Assembly (NCBI GenBank): GCA_024693025.1
Contig: JAILLS010000009.1
Location: 1 to 52,000 of the forward strand
Direction: 5' to 3'
From: Succinivibrio sp.
GTDB taxonomy: Bacteria > Pseudomonadota > Gammaproteobacteria > Enterobacterales > Succinivibrionaceae
Length of the DNA stretch: 52,000 nucleotides
Shown here: in pieces, positions 38,674-47,189 of the stretch
Numbering within the stretch: the first letter of the stretch is position 1
How the letters are laid out: the number at the start of each line of letters is the position of its first letter
Position numbers and translations under genes: made by a program
The notes under the pieces: model-generated
The model's database searches: none
What the model saw: only the letters and a program-made list of their open reading frames with translations
What the model was told of the DNA's origin: nothing

Positions 38674-38915
38674 AACTGTCTCTCTGCTAGCTCAAAAAGG
38701 TATCCGACATTGCCGCACTGCAAACACTCACAGCACCACCTGCTCCATATTGTAAGAGATCTTGCCCGAAAATTGCTCCCGCTCGCCCGGCAATTTTGAC
38801 TTAAGCCTGAGCGGCAGAAATTCAGATTTTTCGTGTTCGCGCTGAAAATTCTGTTAGAATACAGCCCGCAGCTTTAGCTAAAAGTCCTGCACACTGTCAC
38901 TGAACTCTTAACTTT

Positions 38916-38961
38916 GAGGAGAGTGGTTTCCCTGAGTCTCTCAGCTTCGCCACTTAAATAA
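38916..38961 (+). promoter_or_regulatory. yhhQ leader with Shine-Dalgarno and 12-codon mini-ORF
   Basis: The yhhQ ATG has no Shine-Dalgarno close by. GAGGAG (38916-38921) lies 44 nt upstream. It is followed by an open stretch in the yhhQ frame, with possible starts at GTG 38923 or CTG 38932, ending at TAA 38959-38961, one codon before the yhhQ ATG. The same stretch can fold with AGTGG pairing CCACT. Translational coupling through the mini-ORF is a reasonable inference, not shown. Confidence 0.4.
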
Positions 38962-38964
38962 TCT

Positions 38965-39621
38965 ATGCAAAATTCAGACTTAAAATTCCCTTTATTCAAG
39001 CTGTGGCTTGCCCACGTTTTTATCATTACCCTGAGTAATTATGCCGTGCAGATCCCTGTCAGTATCGGCACTATTCACTCCACGCTCGGCACCTTTACCT
39101 ATCCGTTTATTTTTCTGCTCACCGATCTGACTGTCAGGATCTATGGGCAGCAGCAGGCGCGCAAAACCGTTTTTCTGGCCATGCTGCCTGCACTGTTTCT
39201 CTCCTATGTGGTAGGCACTGTCTTTGAGCATGGGACTTTCTGCGGCCTTGGCTCCCTGTCAAGCTTCAGCATTTTTGTCTTCAGAATTTCCCTGGCCTCC
39301 TTTGCCGCCTATATCCTAGGACAGCTCGCCGATATCTTTGTCTTTCAGCGTCTCAGAGCTCTGCGGGCCTGGTGGCCGGCTCCCGCCACCTCCTCGGTGT
39401 TCGGCAATCTCCTTGATACCTACGCTTTCTTCTTCGTGGCTTTCTATCACACCACTGATGCTTTTATGGCAGAGCACTGGTTTGCCCTGGCAACCTTTGA
39501 CTATGCGGCCAAGCTGACCGCGAGTCTGCTGCTCTTCGTGCCGATTTATGGAATGGTCTTGAAACTGGTGATGCGCTTATTTGCGGACGCCGAGCTTAAG
39601 CTCAAAAGCACTCAGGCTTAA
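38965..39621 (+). CDS. yhhQ: queuosine precursor transporter YhhQ
   Basis: A polytopic inner-membrane protein of 218 residues with about six hydrophobic segments. It matches the E. coli YhhQ pattern: SNYAVQIPVSIG, FTYPFIFLLTDLTVRIYG, GNLLDTYAFFFVAFY and DAFMAEHW. YhhQ imports preQ0/preQ1, precursors of the tRNA base queuosine. Together with queH about 10 kb away this points to queuosine metabolism with salvage. The intergenic 38674-38964 holds the polA and yhhQ upstream regions and no gene that I can see. Confidence 0.94.
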   Translation: MQNSDLKFPLFKLWLAHVFIITLSNYAVQIPVSIGTIHSTLGTFTYPFIFLLTDLTVRIYGQQQARKTVFLAMLPALFLSYVVGTVFEHGTFCGLGSLSSFSIFVFRISLASFAAYILGQLADIFVFQRLRALRAWWPAPATSSVFGNLLDTYAFFFVAFYHTTDAFMAEHWFALATFDYAAKLTASLLLFVPIYGMVLKLVMRLFADAELKLKSTQA

Positions 39622-39725
39622 ACCTTACCCAAAGCTCTGCACAATAGCTGAGAAAAGTTTGCAAAATGTCCCTGAGCCGGCCAATTAATGATAAGATGCA
39701 GAAAATCTAAATCAATGAGGTATTT

Positions 39726-40049
39726 ATGTCCGATAAAGTACTACAAGTAACTGACGATCAGTTCGAAACTGAAGTGTTGAAGGCTGATAAGCCAGTATTA
39801 GTGGATTTCTGGGCTCCCTGGTGCGGCCCATGCCGGATGGTTGGTCCTTTGGTTGAAGAATTAGCCGGTGAGATCTCTGAGGTTAAATTCTGCAAGGTCA
39901 ATGTGGATGAGAACGGCGGCTATGCCGGCAAATATGGGATTATGAGTATCCCTACTCTGCTACTGTTCAACAAAGGTGAAATCGTCAACCGTCAGGTTGG
40001 TGCCTTACAAAAAGACGAACTGAGTGCGTTTATCAAAAACAATCTCTAA
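39726..40049 (+). CDS. trxA: thioredoxin 1
   Basis: The product has 107 residues with the redox-active WCGPC inside LVDFWAPWCGPCRM, the cis-proline in SIPTLLLF and GALQKDELSAFI. It is a cytoplasmic disulfide reductant. GAGG precedes the ATG. In E. coli trxA lies before rho; here ddl separates them and rho is on the other strand. It is followed by a strong terminator. Confidence 0.98.
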   Translation: MSDKVLQVTDDQFETEVLKADKPVLVDFWAPWCGPCRMVGPLVEELAGEISEVKFCKVNVDENGGYAGKYGIMSIPTLLLFNKGEIVNRQVGALQKDELSAFIKNNL

Positions 40050-40072
40050 TTAGCCTTAAGTTTTATTAAAAG

Positions 40073-40104
40073 CATCCCTGCACTTTGCAGGGATGTGTGT
40101 TTTA
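40073..40104 (+). terminator. terminator after trxA
   Basis: A perfect 10-bp stem CATCCCTGCA/TGCAGGGATG with a 3-nt loop is followed by TGTGTTTT, 24 bp beyond the trxA stop. Confidence 0.88.
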
Positions 40105-40141
40105 AGTCAGGTCAGCTTGCCTGGCAGCTACGGATTTAATT

Positions 40142-41134
40142 ATGCAAACTATTCTTATCTTCTGCGGCGGAGATGGTTCTGAGCATGAGATTTCACTGAC
40201 CTCTGCTGCCTTTGTCGAAAAAAATCTTCTCGCCCTCGGCACCTATCAGGTCATCAAGGTGCTCATCCATAACCATCAGTTTTTCTATCAGGACCAGCCT
40301 GGTTATTTTAATGCGCAGGGGCAGTTCTGCTGCGCTGAGCAGTGCTTCAAGGTTGACTGCGTCATTCCTGTGCTGCATGGGATCCCGGGTGAGACCGGCG
40401 ATATTCAGGCCTTCCTAGAACTGCTGCACATTCCGTATATCGGATGCAGGAGCGAAAGCAGCCGTTATTGCTTCAATAAGGTTACCACTAAACTTTACCT
40501 CAACGCACTCTCCATCCCTAATTCACCTTTTGCCATTATCAGTGCCAATACCCAGGAGCAGCGCAAGGTAGCCACCGACTTTTTTGCAAAATATCAGGAT
40601 GTCTATGTCAAATCCGCAAGTCAGGGTTCCTCGATAGGCTGCTATCATGTCAAGGATGCCAAGGATCTGCTCCCACGCGTGGAAGAAGCCTTCAAATACA
40701 GTGCTGAGGTGATTATTGAGAAGAACATCATTCACCGCGAGCTGGAAGTAGCAGCCTACACCTATAATGGTGAACTGGTGACCACCTCGCCTGGTGAAAT
40801 CATTATGCCAAGCAATGTGTTCTATACCTTTGATGAGAAATACAGCCAGAACAGCAGCACTACGACCACCGTAGAGCCTAAGGGGCTAAAAGAGAGCGAT
40901 CTCAAGCTCATCAATGACTACGCAAGACGGGCCTTCCTGGGGCTGAAGCTGCGCGATCTCTCCCGCATTGACTTCTTCCTCTCTGAAGAGGACGGTGTGC
41001 TCATCAATGAGATCAATACCTTCCCGGGCATGACTCCGATCTCCATGTTCCCTAAGATGCTTGAGCATCATGGCGACAGCATCACGGAATTTTTCAAACA
41101 GGCCATTGACCGCGCCATTGAGGAGCAGGCATAA
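40142..41134 (+). CDS. ddl: D-alanine--D-alanine ligase
   Basis: An ATP-grasp enzyme of 330 residues. The N-terminal loop is GGDGSEHEISLTSA. YVKSASQGSSIG is the ATP-binding segment, and NEINTFPGMTPISMFPKM holds the metal ligands and C-terminal signature. It makes the D-Ala-D-Ala terminus of peptidoglycan precursors. The C-terminal signature and length are closer to the DdlA type than to DdlB, which sits in the division cluster. The Shine-Dalgarno (ACGGA) is weak. Confidence 0.93.
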   Translation: MQTILIFCGGDGSEHEISLTSAAFVEKNLLALGTYQVIKVLIHNHQFFYQDQPGYFNAQGQFCCAEQCFKVDCVIPVLHGIPGETGDIQAFLELLHIPYIGCRSESSRYCFNKVTTKLYLNALSIPNSPFAIISANTQEQRKVATDFFAKYQDVYVKSASQGSSIGCYHVKDAKDLLPRVEEAFKYSAEVIIEKNIIHRELEVAAYTYNGELVTTSPGEIIMPSNVFYTFDEKYSQNSSTTTTVEPKGLKESDLKLINDYARRAFLGLKLRDLSRIDFFLSEEDGVLINEINTFPGMTPISMFPKMLEHHGDSITEFFKQAIDRAIEEQA

Positions 41135-41166
41135 AAAAACTCACGGCCAGACAGCTGGTCGTGAGT
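41133..41166 (-). terminator. terminator after rho
   Basis: The minus-strand stem ACTCACG/CGTGAGT has an inner CCAG/CTGG stem and is followed by seven T (41133-41139). It lies 20 bp after the rho stop and overlaps the end of convergent ddl. Notably, rho itself is ended by an intrinsic terminator. Confidence 0.9.
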
Positions 41167-41185
41167 CTCAGTGTAAGATCTCAGA

Positions 41186-42448
41186 CTACTGCGGGCGTTT
41201 CATTGCCTCAAAGAATTCATCATTAGTCTTGGTCATGGAAAGCTTATCCTTTAAGAATTCCATAGCTTCAATCTCACCCATAGGATGCAGGAATTTACGC
41301 AGGATCCACATCTTCTGCAGTTCCTCAGGAGTGGTGAGCAGTTCCTCACGACGGGTGCCGGATCTGGTTACATCAATCGCAGGATAGACACGCTTCTCGG
41401 CGATCTTGCGGCTCAGATGCAGCTCTAAGTTACCGGTGCCCTTGAACTCTTCATAGATCACCTCATCCATTTTGGAGCCGGTATCGATAAGAGCAGTGGC
41501 GATCATGGTCAGGGAGCCGCCTTCTTCCACATTACGCGCCGCACCGAACAGTCTCTTAGGTCTCTGCAGCGCATTGGCGTCCACACCACCGGTCAATACC
41601 TTGCCGGAGGTTGGCACCACGGTATTATAGGCACGGGCCAGACGGGTGATGGAATCCATCAGAATTACCACATCATGCTTATGCTCAACCAGACGCTTGG
41701 CTCTCTCTACCACCATTTCTGCCACCTGCACGTGACGGGTAGCCGGTTCATCGAAGGTGGAAGCCACGACCTCACCCTTGACCATCCTCTGCATCTCGGT
41801 CACTTCTTCAGGACGCTCATCGATCAACAGCACAATCAGATCGCACTCTGGATAATTAGAGGAAATAGAATGAGCTATGTTCTGTAATAACATGGTTTTA
41901 CCGGCTTTTGGCGGGGCTACGATCAGACCACGCTGACCTTTACCGATAGGAGCCACCAGATCAATGACACGCGCCGTGATATCTTCCTGTGAGCCGTTGC
42001 CTAACTCCAGCCGCATTCTTTCATTGGTAAACAGCGGGGTAAGGTTTTCAAAGAGGATCTTGTTGCGGGAATTGTCTGGTTCGTCGAAATTGACCGTATC
42101 CACCTTAAGCAGGGCAAAATAGCGTTCACCTTCCTTAGGAGGTCTGATCTTACCTGAAATGGAATCGCCGGTTCTTAAATTAAAACGTCTGACCTGACTT
42201 GGGGAAACATAGATATCATCTGGTCCAGCCAGATAGGAACTATCAGCACTGCGCAAAAAGCCAAAGCCATCAGGCAGAATTTCAATCACGCCGGAGCCGT
42301 TGATCTCATCACCTTTCTTCGCACAGCTTTTCAGTAACTGAAAGATAATATCTTTCTTGGTCATGCGTGCGGTATTTTCAATACCGTTTTCTTCGCACAT
42401 CTCCACAAGACGTGCTACAGGAGTGTTTTTTAGTTCGTTTAGATTCAT
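41186..42448 (-). CDS. rho: transcription termination factor Rho
   Basis: The product is 420 residues (419 in E. coli) and nearly collinear throughout. The N-terminal RNA-binding domain starts [11 protein letters not shown] and includes [21 protein letters not shown]. Walker A is [11 protein letters not shown], Walker [12 protein letters not shown], then the Q-loop, and the R-loop [12 protein letters not shown]. It is a hexameric RNA helicase that ends transcription. I chose the ATG at 42448, matching the family start. The Shine-Dalgarno is poor. A roughly 400-nt leader precedes it. Confidence 0.98.
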   Translation of the reverse strand: MNLNELKNTPVARLVEMCEENGIENTARMTKKDIIFQLLKSCAKKGDEINGSGVIEILPDGFGFLRSADSSYLAGPDDIYVSPSQVRRFNLRTGDSISGKIRPPKEGERYFALLKVDTVNFDEPDNSRNKILFENLTPLFTNERMRLELGNGSQEDITARVIDLVAPIGKGQRGLIVAPPKAGKTMLLQNIAHSISSNYPECDLIVLLIDERPEEVTEMQRMVKGEVVASTFDEPATRHVQVAEMVVERAKRLVEHKHDVVILMDSITRLARAYNTVVPTSGKVLTGGVDANALQRPKRLFGAARNVEEGGSLTMIATALIDTGSKMDEVIYEEFKGTGNLELHLSRKIAEKRVYPAIDVTRSGTRREELLTTPEELQKMWILRKFLHPMGEIEAMEFLKDKLSMTKTNDEFFEAMKRPQ

Positions 42449-42854
42449 AATGACAAATTTATTTGGAGCTGCATGGGAATGCGGTCTGACCAAATTAAAG
42501 AGAGGTCCTTATTTTTATTTATGCTTAGAATTTAACCTAAACTGCAGACTGCAAGTCTCAACTGTCTAGAGTTAATTTCCACCTGCTCCAATCGCTGAAA
42601 TAAGTATTTCTGACTGATCCTGAGGCTCTAAGCCTAAACACTTCTGCCTTAACCCCGCTGTTTTTATAAAAAACATAAGGTTACCATGCACAAGCTACCT
42701 CTAGCTCACTTTAGAGGAAATCACGCAGTAGGAAAACTGGAATTCAGTTAATTGGAATGAATACTCGTGACGCGCCCAATCTGAGACCATAACCTGAGAA
42801 ACTCAGGCCAGCGCCTAGACATGCGCTCTGTACCAAAGCCTTGGTTCGGCTTTG
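42449..42854 (-). other. long structured leader of rho mRNA
   Basis: There is no convincing gene in this stretch. Three consecutive hairpins begin at the predicted transcript start (minus strand order): CAAAGCC/GGCTTTG (42834-42854), AGCGC/GCGCT (42810-42827) and CCTGAG/CTCAGG (42793-42807). A 29-codon open frame (MVSDWARHEYS..., starting just after the third hairpin) has no good Shine-Dalgarno. TTGTGC and TTATAA/TATAAA 18-19 bp apart near 42670 might be a second promoter. In E. coli rho is autoregulated in its leader; the same is inferred here from position and length. Confidence 0.5.
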
Positions 42855-42860
42855 CCGCAT

Positions 42861-42890
42861 ATTATAAACACATCTTGATTTAATCTTCAA
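42861..42890 (-). promoter_or_regulatory. promoter of the rho transcript
   Basis: On the minus strand TTGAAG (42885-42890) and a perfect TATAAT (42861-42866) are 18 bp apart. The predicted start falls at the base of the first leader hairpin, about 405 nt before the rho ATG and about 70 nt after the uvrD stop. Confidence 0.7.
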
Positions 42891-42936
42891 GCAAAAGAAT
42901 ACAGGCTTTTACTTTTGCTCTAAAATCTGGCCTGAC

Positions 42937-45018
42937 CTAATAGCCGGCATGATCAATAAAGACATAAGGCTTCTGCTCTTTAGGCAGATTTTTATAGACC
43001 TTGCCCATCTGCTTTAAAAACAGACTGATCCCGGTTTTGTTGAGATGTCCAAACAGATAACGGAACATGCAGTAGCTGATAAACAGATAGTCCTGTGCCC
43101 TGGTCACCGCCACATAGGCTAGTCTGCGCTCCTCCTCAAGACCATCTTCACGGCTTACCGCCCGCTCTGAAGGCAGCACGCTCTGCTCAAAGCCCACGAT
43201 AAAGACCGCCTCAAACTCCAGCCCCTTGGCGGCATGAATGGTCATCAGCTTGACCATCTGGGTTGGAGCAAAGCTCTGGCCCTGCGCATTAAGCTCAGTA
43301 GTCGAGGTCAGCGTGATATTTGAGATATAGCTCAGCAGCAGATCCTGCTCCTCAGGCTCTGCCTCTGCTCTCTCCTCCTGACTGCGTTCAGCAAAGCTTG
43401 CCGCGTTATTGACCAGCTCCTCAAGATTCTGTGCCCTGAAATTATCTGTTGGCTTGAGCGCCGCCTTTTTGTCAATCTCCTGATAGTAGGCTAAAAGCCC
43501 CGTATCCTTTAAGACCTTTTTGAGAAAATCAGGCAGGCTCAGCTCGCCCCTGACCGCCTTGAGCTCAGAGATCAGTTCATAAAAAGGCTTTAACTTTCTG
43601 GCCAGCGTGCGCAGTTCCTTAGAGGCGGTCTGCTCCTGCGCCACGAGATCTGCAATAGTCTGCAGATAAGACTTGCCCTGAGCCTCGACCACAGTCTTTA
43701 AATCCGCCAGCACCTTTTTGCCTAGCTTGCGGGCCGGGACATTGATAATCCGCAGCAGGGCACTGTCATCAGCGCTGTTGAGGATCAGGCGCAGATAGGC
43801 AATGGCATTCTGAATCTCTTCACGCTCATAAAATTTCTGTCCGCCGAAAATACAGAAGGGTATACGCTTTTGAGTAAGTTCCTGTTCTAGCAGCAGAGAC
43901 TGATGATTAAAGCGGTAGAGCACCCCAATATGATCAAGCGGGATCCCTTTTTCCTGATGCAGATACTGAATGCTTAAGGCAAGATACTGCGCTTCCTGAT
44001 TCTGATCCTGACACTTGAGAATCGTAACCTTCTCACCCTCGCCTTTAACGCCATGCAGCTCCTTTTCCACAAGTCTTGAGCTGTTATGCTTGATGATGCG
44101 GTTGGCCAGGTCCAGGATATTCTGTCCGGAACGATAATTCTGCTCAAGTTTAATCTGCCTGACCTCAGCATAGTTTTCAAGAAATCTGCGCATATTATGA
44201 TAATCAGCACCGCGCCAGCCGTAGATGGACTGATCGTCATCCCCTACCACCAGCACGTGAGAGAGAGAGCCTGAAAGCAGCTCTATCAGTTCAAACTGCA
44301 GCGTGTTGGTGTCCTGAAACTCATCGACCAGGATCTCCTTAAAACGGCGCTGCTGCAGCTGACGCAAATCAGGATTAGCGCGCAGCAGCTCCACCGTGCG
44401 TAAAATAAGCTCAGGGAAATCAACCAGATTCTCCTGCTCACAGATTTTCTCATATAAGGGATAGACCGTTCTGAGACACGGCTGCAGCTGTGGATCAGCG
44501 GCATAGCCGCACTCGTAGCTTGCGTCAGATCTGAGGCCTTTTTCCTTAAGACTGGCAATCTTGGAGGCAACCTCACTAGGCTTAAGCCCCTGTCCGTTCC
44601 AGTGGGTCTCTGCCATGATCCGGCTGCACAGAGAATTCATATTCGAGGGATCAATTACGGTAAAACCGGGCTTGAGACCTGCCATAGGTGCATAGGCGCG
44701 CAGCAGCCGCAGACAGAGCGAATGGAAGGTGCTGGTCCACAGCTGTCTTGCCACCTCAGGGCTGGTACTGCGCGCAATTCTCTCGCGCATTTCATCCGCA
44801 GCCTTATTGGTAAAGGTTACTGCCAGGATATTGCGGGCAGGAATGTTCTCAACCTTCAGCAGATAGCAGATCCTCGAGACCAGAACGCGGGTTTTGCCGG
44901 TTCCTGCTCCTGCCACAATCAGCATATTGCCTAAAGGTGCACATACTGCCTCACGCTGACTTTCATTTAAATCCTTAATCAGAAAATCAGGCTCTGGCCT
45001 GGTCTCTAGTCTGTCCAT
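42937..45018 (-). CDS. uvrD: DNA helicase II (UvrD)
   Basis: A superfamily 1A helicase of 693 residues (720 in E. coli). The motifs appear in order: Q-motif LNESQREAV, I GAGTGKTRVL, Ia AVTFTNKAADEM, II ILVDEFQDTN, III VVGDDDQSIYGWRG, IV KLEQNYRSGQNIL, V LMTIHAAKGLEFEAVFIVG and VI EERRLAYVAVTRAQ. It resembles UvrD more than Rep, and the yigB-xerC context supports uvrD. The C-terminus is short; the Tudor-like tail of UvrD appears missing. It acts in nucleotide excision and mismatch repair. It overlaps yigB by 13 bp. Confidence 0.92.
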   Translation of the reverse strand: MDRLETRPEPDFLIKDLNESQREAVCAPLGNMLIVAGAGTGKTRVLVSRICYLLKVENIPARNILAVTFTNKAADEMRERIARSTSPEVARQLWTSTFHSLCLRLLRAYAPMAGLKPGFTVIDPSNMNSLCSRIMAETHWNGQGLKPSEVASKIASLKEKGLRSDASYECGYAADPQLQPCLRTVYPLYEKICEQENLVDFPELILRTVELLRANPDLRQLQQRRFKEILVDEFQDTNTLQFELIELLSGSLSHVLVVGDDDQSIYGWRGADYHNMRRFLENYAEVRQIKLEQNYRSGQNILDLANRIIKHNSSRLVEKELHGVKGEGEKVTILKCQDQNQEAQYLALSIQYLHQEKGIPLDHIGVLYRFNHQSLLLEQELTQKRIPFCIFGGQKFYEREEIQNAIAYLRLILNSADDSALLRIINVPARKLGKKVLADLKTVVEAQGKSYLQTIADLVAQEQTASKELRTLARKLKPFYELISELKAVRGELSLPDFLKKVLKDTGLLAYYQEIDKKAALKPTDNFRAQNLEELVNNAASFAERSQEERAEAEPEEQDLLLSYISNITLTSTTELNAQGQSFAPTQMVKLMTIHAAKGLEFEAVFIVGFEQSVLPSERAVSREDGLEEERRLAYVAVTRAQDYLFISYCMFRYLFGHLNKTGISLFLKQMGKVYKNLPKEQKPYVFIDHAGY

Positions 45019-45731
45019 AGAAAACTCAGCTCATCTAAAGAATCAATCATAAACGTCGGCACAGCAGTAAGCGCAGGGAACTGCGCACAGCGCCCGGCAT
45101 AGCCGCCCCTCAGCCAGGCACACTGACAGCCGGCCAGCATGGCTCCTTCAACGTCTGTTACTGGATCATCTCCAATGTGCAGGATCTCAGATGGCTTAAG
45201 CTTAAGCAGCCTGGCATAGGCATAAAATAAATCAGGCTGAGGCTTAGACCTCAGACTGTCGAGGTTTGGCCGTAAATCATAGTTAAAACAGTGCTCAAGT
45301 CCTGACTGTCTGAGATCAGAATTGCCGTTGGACAGAGCCGCCAGCGGATAGCGGACCTTAAGCCTGTCTAAGATTTCAAACGATGCGGCTGGCACCTTGA
45401 TTTGCGAGCGCATCTGGATAAATTTAGCTATAAGCGTGGAGGCCTGCTCAAAGCTTAAATGCAGATGCAGAAAAGAGAAAGACTGCATCAGAGCGTGAAT
45501 GCGCAGCGCCGTCACATCATTGGCAAGAGCAGGCTCCGCAGCTAAAGTCTTATCTTTAAGCTCTGCCCAGAACTGCGGTTTTGCCGTAAATTCCGGCAGC
45601 TGATAGGTTGTGCACAGATAACGGGCAAAATCCACCTCTGCCTGACTAATGATGGGCACATTGTCATAAAGGGTGTCATCCAGATCAAAAGAAATAGCCT
45701 TAATGGGTTGTAATGCTTTAAAAAAGCGCAC
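45006..45731 (-). CDS. yigB: HAD-family phosphatase YigB
   Basis: A HAD hydrolase of 241 residues. Motif I is ISFDLDDTLYDN (nucleophile Asp), motif II AALSNGNSD, the motif III lysine lies near RSKPQPDLF, and motif IV is HIGDDPVTDVEGAM. E. coli YigB dephosphorylates FMN and related substrates. The start is GTG at 45731 (MRFFKALQPI, matching the E. coli N-terminus). It lies between xerC and uvrD as in E. coli. Confidence 0.93.
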   Translation of the reverse strand: MRFFKALQPIKAISFDLDDTLYDNVPIISQAEVDFARYLCTTYQLPEFTAKPQFWAELKDKTLAAEPALANDVTALRIHALMQSFSFLHLHLSFEQASTLIAKFIQMRSQIKVPAASFEILDRLKVRYPLAALSNGNSDLRQSGLEHCFNYDLRPNLDSLRSKPQPDLFYAYARLLKLKPSEILHIGDDPVTDVEGAMLAGCQCAWLRGGYAGRCAQFPALTAVPTFMIDSLDELSFLWTD

Positions 45732-45769
45732 GCCTAGTGTTCCTTATGTCTTGCGAATACGGTTAAGCT

Positions 45770-46744
45770 TTATTCTTTAAGTTTAGCCCGAGGATGTGCC
45801 TTATTATAGATATTCTTGAGCTGTTCAAAATTTACATGAGTATAAATCTGCGTCGCCGCAAGGCTTGAGTGCCCGAGCATTTCCTGCACGGCTCTAAGAT
45901 CTGCGCCATGCGCCAAAAGTTCGGTGGCAAAGGAGTGCCTAAGCTTGTGCGGATAGATCCCGGTCTTAAGATCTGCCTTTTCTGCCAGCTCCTTTAAATG
46001 CACCTCAACCGAGCGCGAGCTCAGGCGTCTGCCAAAGCGATTCAAAAACAGAGCATCTTCCTGAGGCTTAAAACTCTCCCTGACACCAAGATAGGAAGCA
46101 AGCCGTTCCTGAGCCTTGGCTCCTACCGGCACGACCCGCACCTTGCTGCCTTTGCCCAGCACTCTGACCTCCTGCTGATCTACATGATAATCCTTAAGAT
46201 CTAAAGAGGTCAGCTCACTGACGCGTAAGCCTGAGGAAAATAAGAGTTCGGCAATGGCCAGATCACGTTTAGCTGCAGGTGTATCAGCCTTTTGCTCTAA
46301 GAGTCTGGTCAGCTCCTGCAAAGTCAGAATCTTGGGCAAGGCCCGATGCACCGGCGGTGCGCCGGTAAGCTTCTCAGGATTATCCTGCAGTCTGCCCTTG
46401 CGAATGAGAAATTTAAAGAAGCTCGAGAGGGCATAATGATCATGGGCAATGGAACCTGAGGCCAGACGAACGGCGTTTTCATCCAGACCAAAGTTTAATT
46501 CGCGGCTGAGAGTGCGCATCTGAGTCTTGCCCACTTCCTGCCAGGAACTCAGCTCTGGAAACTCCTGTCTTAGCACAAGGAGAGTTTTATGCAGCACCCT
46601 CATATAGGAGGATACGGTATGGGCGCTTGCCCGTCTCTCAAAGCGCAGATAGGCAAGAAAATTCTGTACCTCAGAGAGCAGCGGTGTATCCTGACAGTCT
46701 GCAAAATAACGCTCAGCCTGAGCCTCGGCTTCAGTGTGCTCCAT
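45770..46744 (-). CDS. xerC: site-specific tyrosine recombinase XerC
   Basis: A tyrosine recombinase of 324 residues from the chosen start. The N-terminal SAM-like domain (FLAYLRFERRASAHTV) is followed by the catalytic domain with Arg in SSGLRVSEL, Lys in LGKGSKVR, HKLRHSFA, the second His in LGHSSLAATQ and Tyr in IYTHVNF. It resolves chromosome dimers with XerD at dif. The start is uncertain: ATG 46744 lies 1 base past the dapF-remnant stop, while ATG 46771 has GAGAGGA upstream and would overlap it. Confidence 0.93.
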   Translation of the reverse strand: MEHTEAEAQAERYFADCQDTPLLSEVQNFLAYLRFERRASAHTVSSYMRVLHKTLLVLRQEFPELSSWQEVGKTQMRTLSRELNFGLDENAVRLASGSIAHDHYALSSFFKFLIRKGRLQDNPEKLTGAPPVHRALPKILTLQELTRLLEQKADTPAAKRDLAIAELLFSSGLRVSELTSLDLKDYHVDQQEVRVLGKGSKVRVVPVGAKAQERLASYLGVRESFKPQEDALFLNRFGRRLSSRSVEVHLKELAEKADLKTGIYPHKLRHSFATELLAHGADLRAVQEMLGHSSLAATQIYTHVNFEQLKNIYNKAHPRAKLKE

Positions 46745-46745
46745 C

Positions 46746-47177
46746 TCAGTCAACCACCAGCGTCCCCTCATAGATCCTCTCACAGGAAGAGGTCATAGCT
46801 GGAGTATCTTCAAATTTCTGGACAGTCACGGTCATGTTGTCATTTAAGGTAAGAGTCTGATGACCATGCGCAGAACTTACGGTAATGGTATGTTTGGAGG
46901 TGAGCTTATGCTCAGCCACAAAACGCATGCAGCAGCAGGCTGCTGCATGTGAGTAGCTTTCAACCGTTTCTCCGTCAGCGCTGATCAGCTGATAATGAAA
47001 ATCAAGTTCGGGATCATAGGGTGGCTCTATCAGTACCATCATTTCAAAACCCACTCCGAAATGACGGTGCGCAAGCCTGCGTACCTTGTCAGCACTAAAA
47101 AACACCTTCTGGGTCACCGCATTGACCACCATCATATCGTGGCCAAGACTCTGCATTTTCGTAAACTTAAGCAGCAT
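46746..47177 (-). CDS. half-length DapF-like protein lacking the catalytic signature
   Basis: 143 residues aligning with the N-terminal half of diaminopimelate epimerase (E. coli DapF 274). Matching parts are LKFTKMQSLGHDMMVVNAVTQ, RRLAHRHFGVGFEMMVLIEP and PYDPELDFHYQLISADG. The catalytic block NxDGSE...CGNGxR reads ADGETVESYSHAAAC, the GND of the substrate site reads GHD, and the second catalytic cysteine domain is absent. So it should not be an active epimerase. The frame is clean, ATG-started, 12 bp after lysA and abutting xerC, exactly where dapF belongs. It could be a decaying gene or a repurposed domain. Confidence 0.85.
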   Translation of the reverse strand: MLLKFTKMQSLGHDMMVVNAVTQKVFFSADKVRRLAHRHFGVGFEMMVLIEPPYDPELDFHYQLISADGETVESYSHAAACCCMRFVAEHKLTSKHTITVSSAHGHQTLTLNDNMTVTVQKFEDTPAMTSSCERIYEGTLVVD

Positions 47178-47189
47178 GACGGTCAGTCC

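Noticed and set aside
38860-38964. preQ1 riboswitch before yhhQ
   Set aside because: The expected class I pattern (short GC stem, C-rich loop, A-rich tail pairing into it next to the Shine-Dalgarno) is not visible. A covariance search would be needed.
42700-42860. tRNA or known ncRNA in the gap before rho
   Set aside because: The three hairpins do not form a cloverleaf, and I find no T-loop GTTCGAATC-type sequence, so I report it only as an mRNA leader.
42937-45018. Naming the helicase rep
   Set aside because: Rep was considered first. The residue pattern (QSIYGWRG, LVDFPELILR) and the xerC-yigB neighbourhood favour uvrD.
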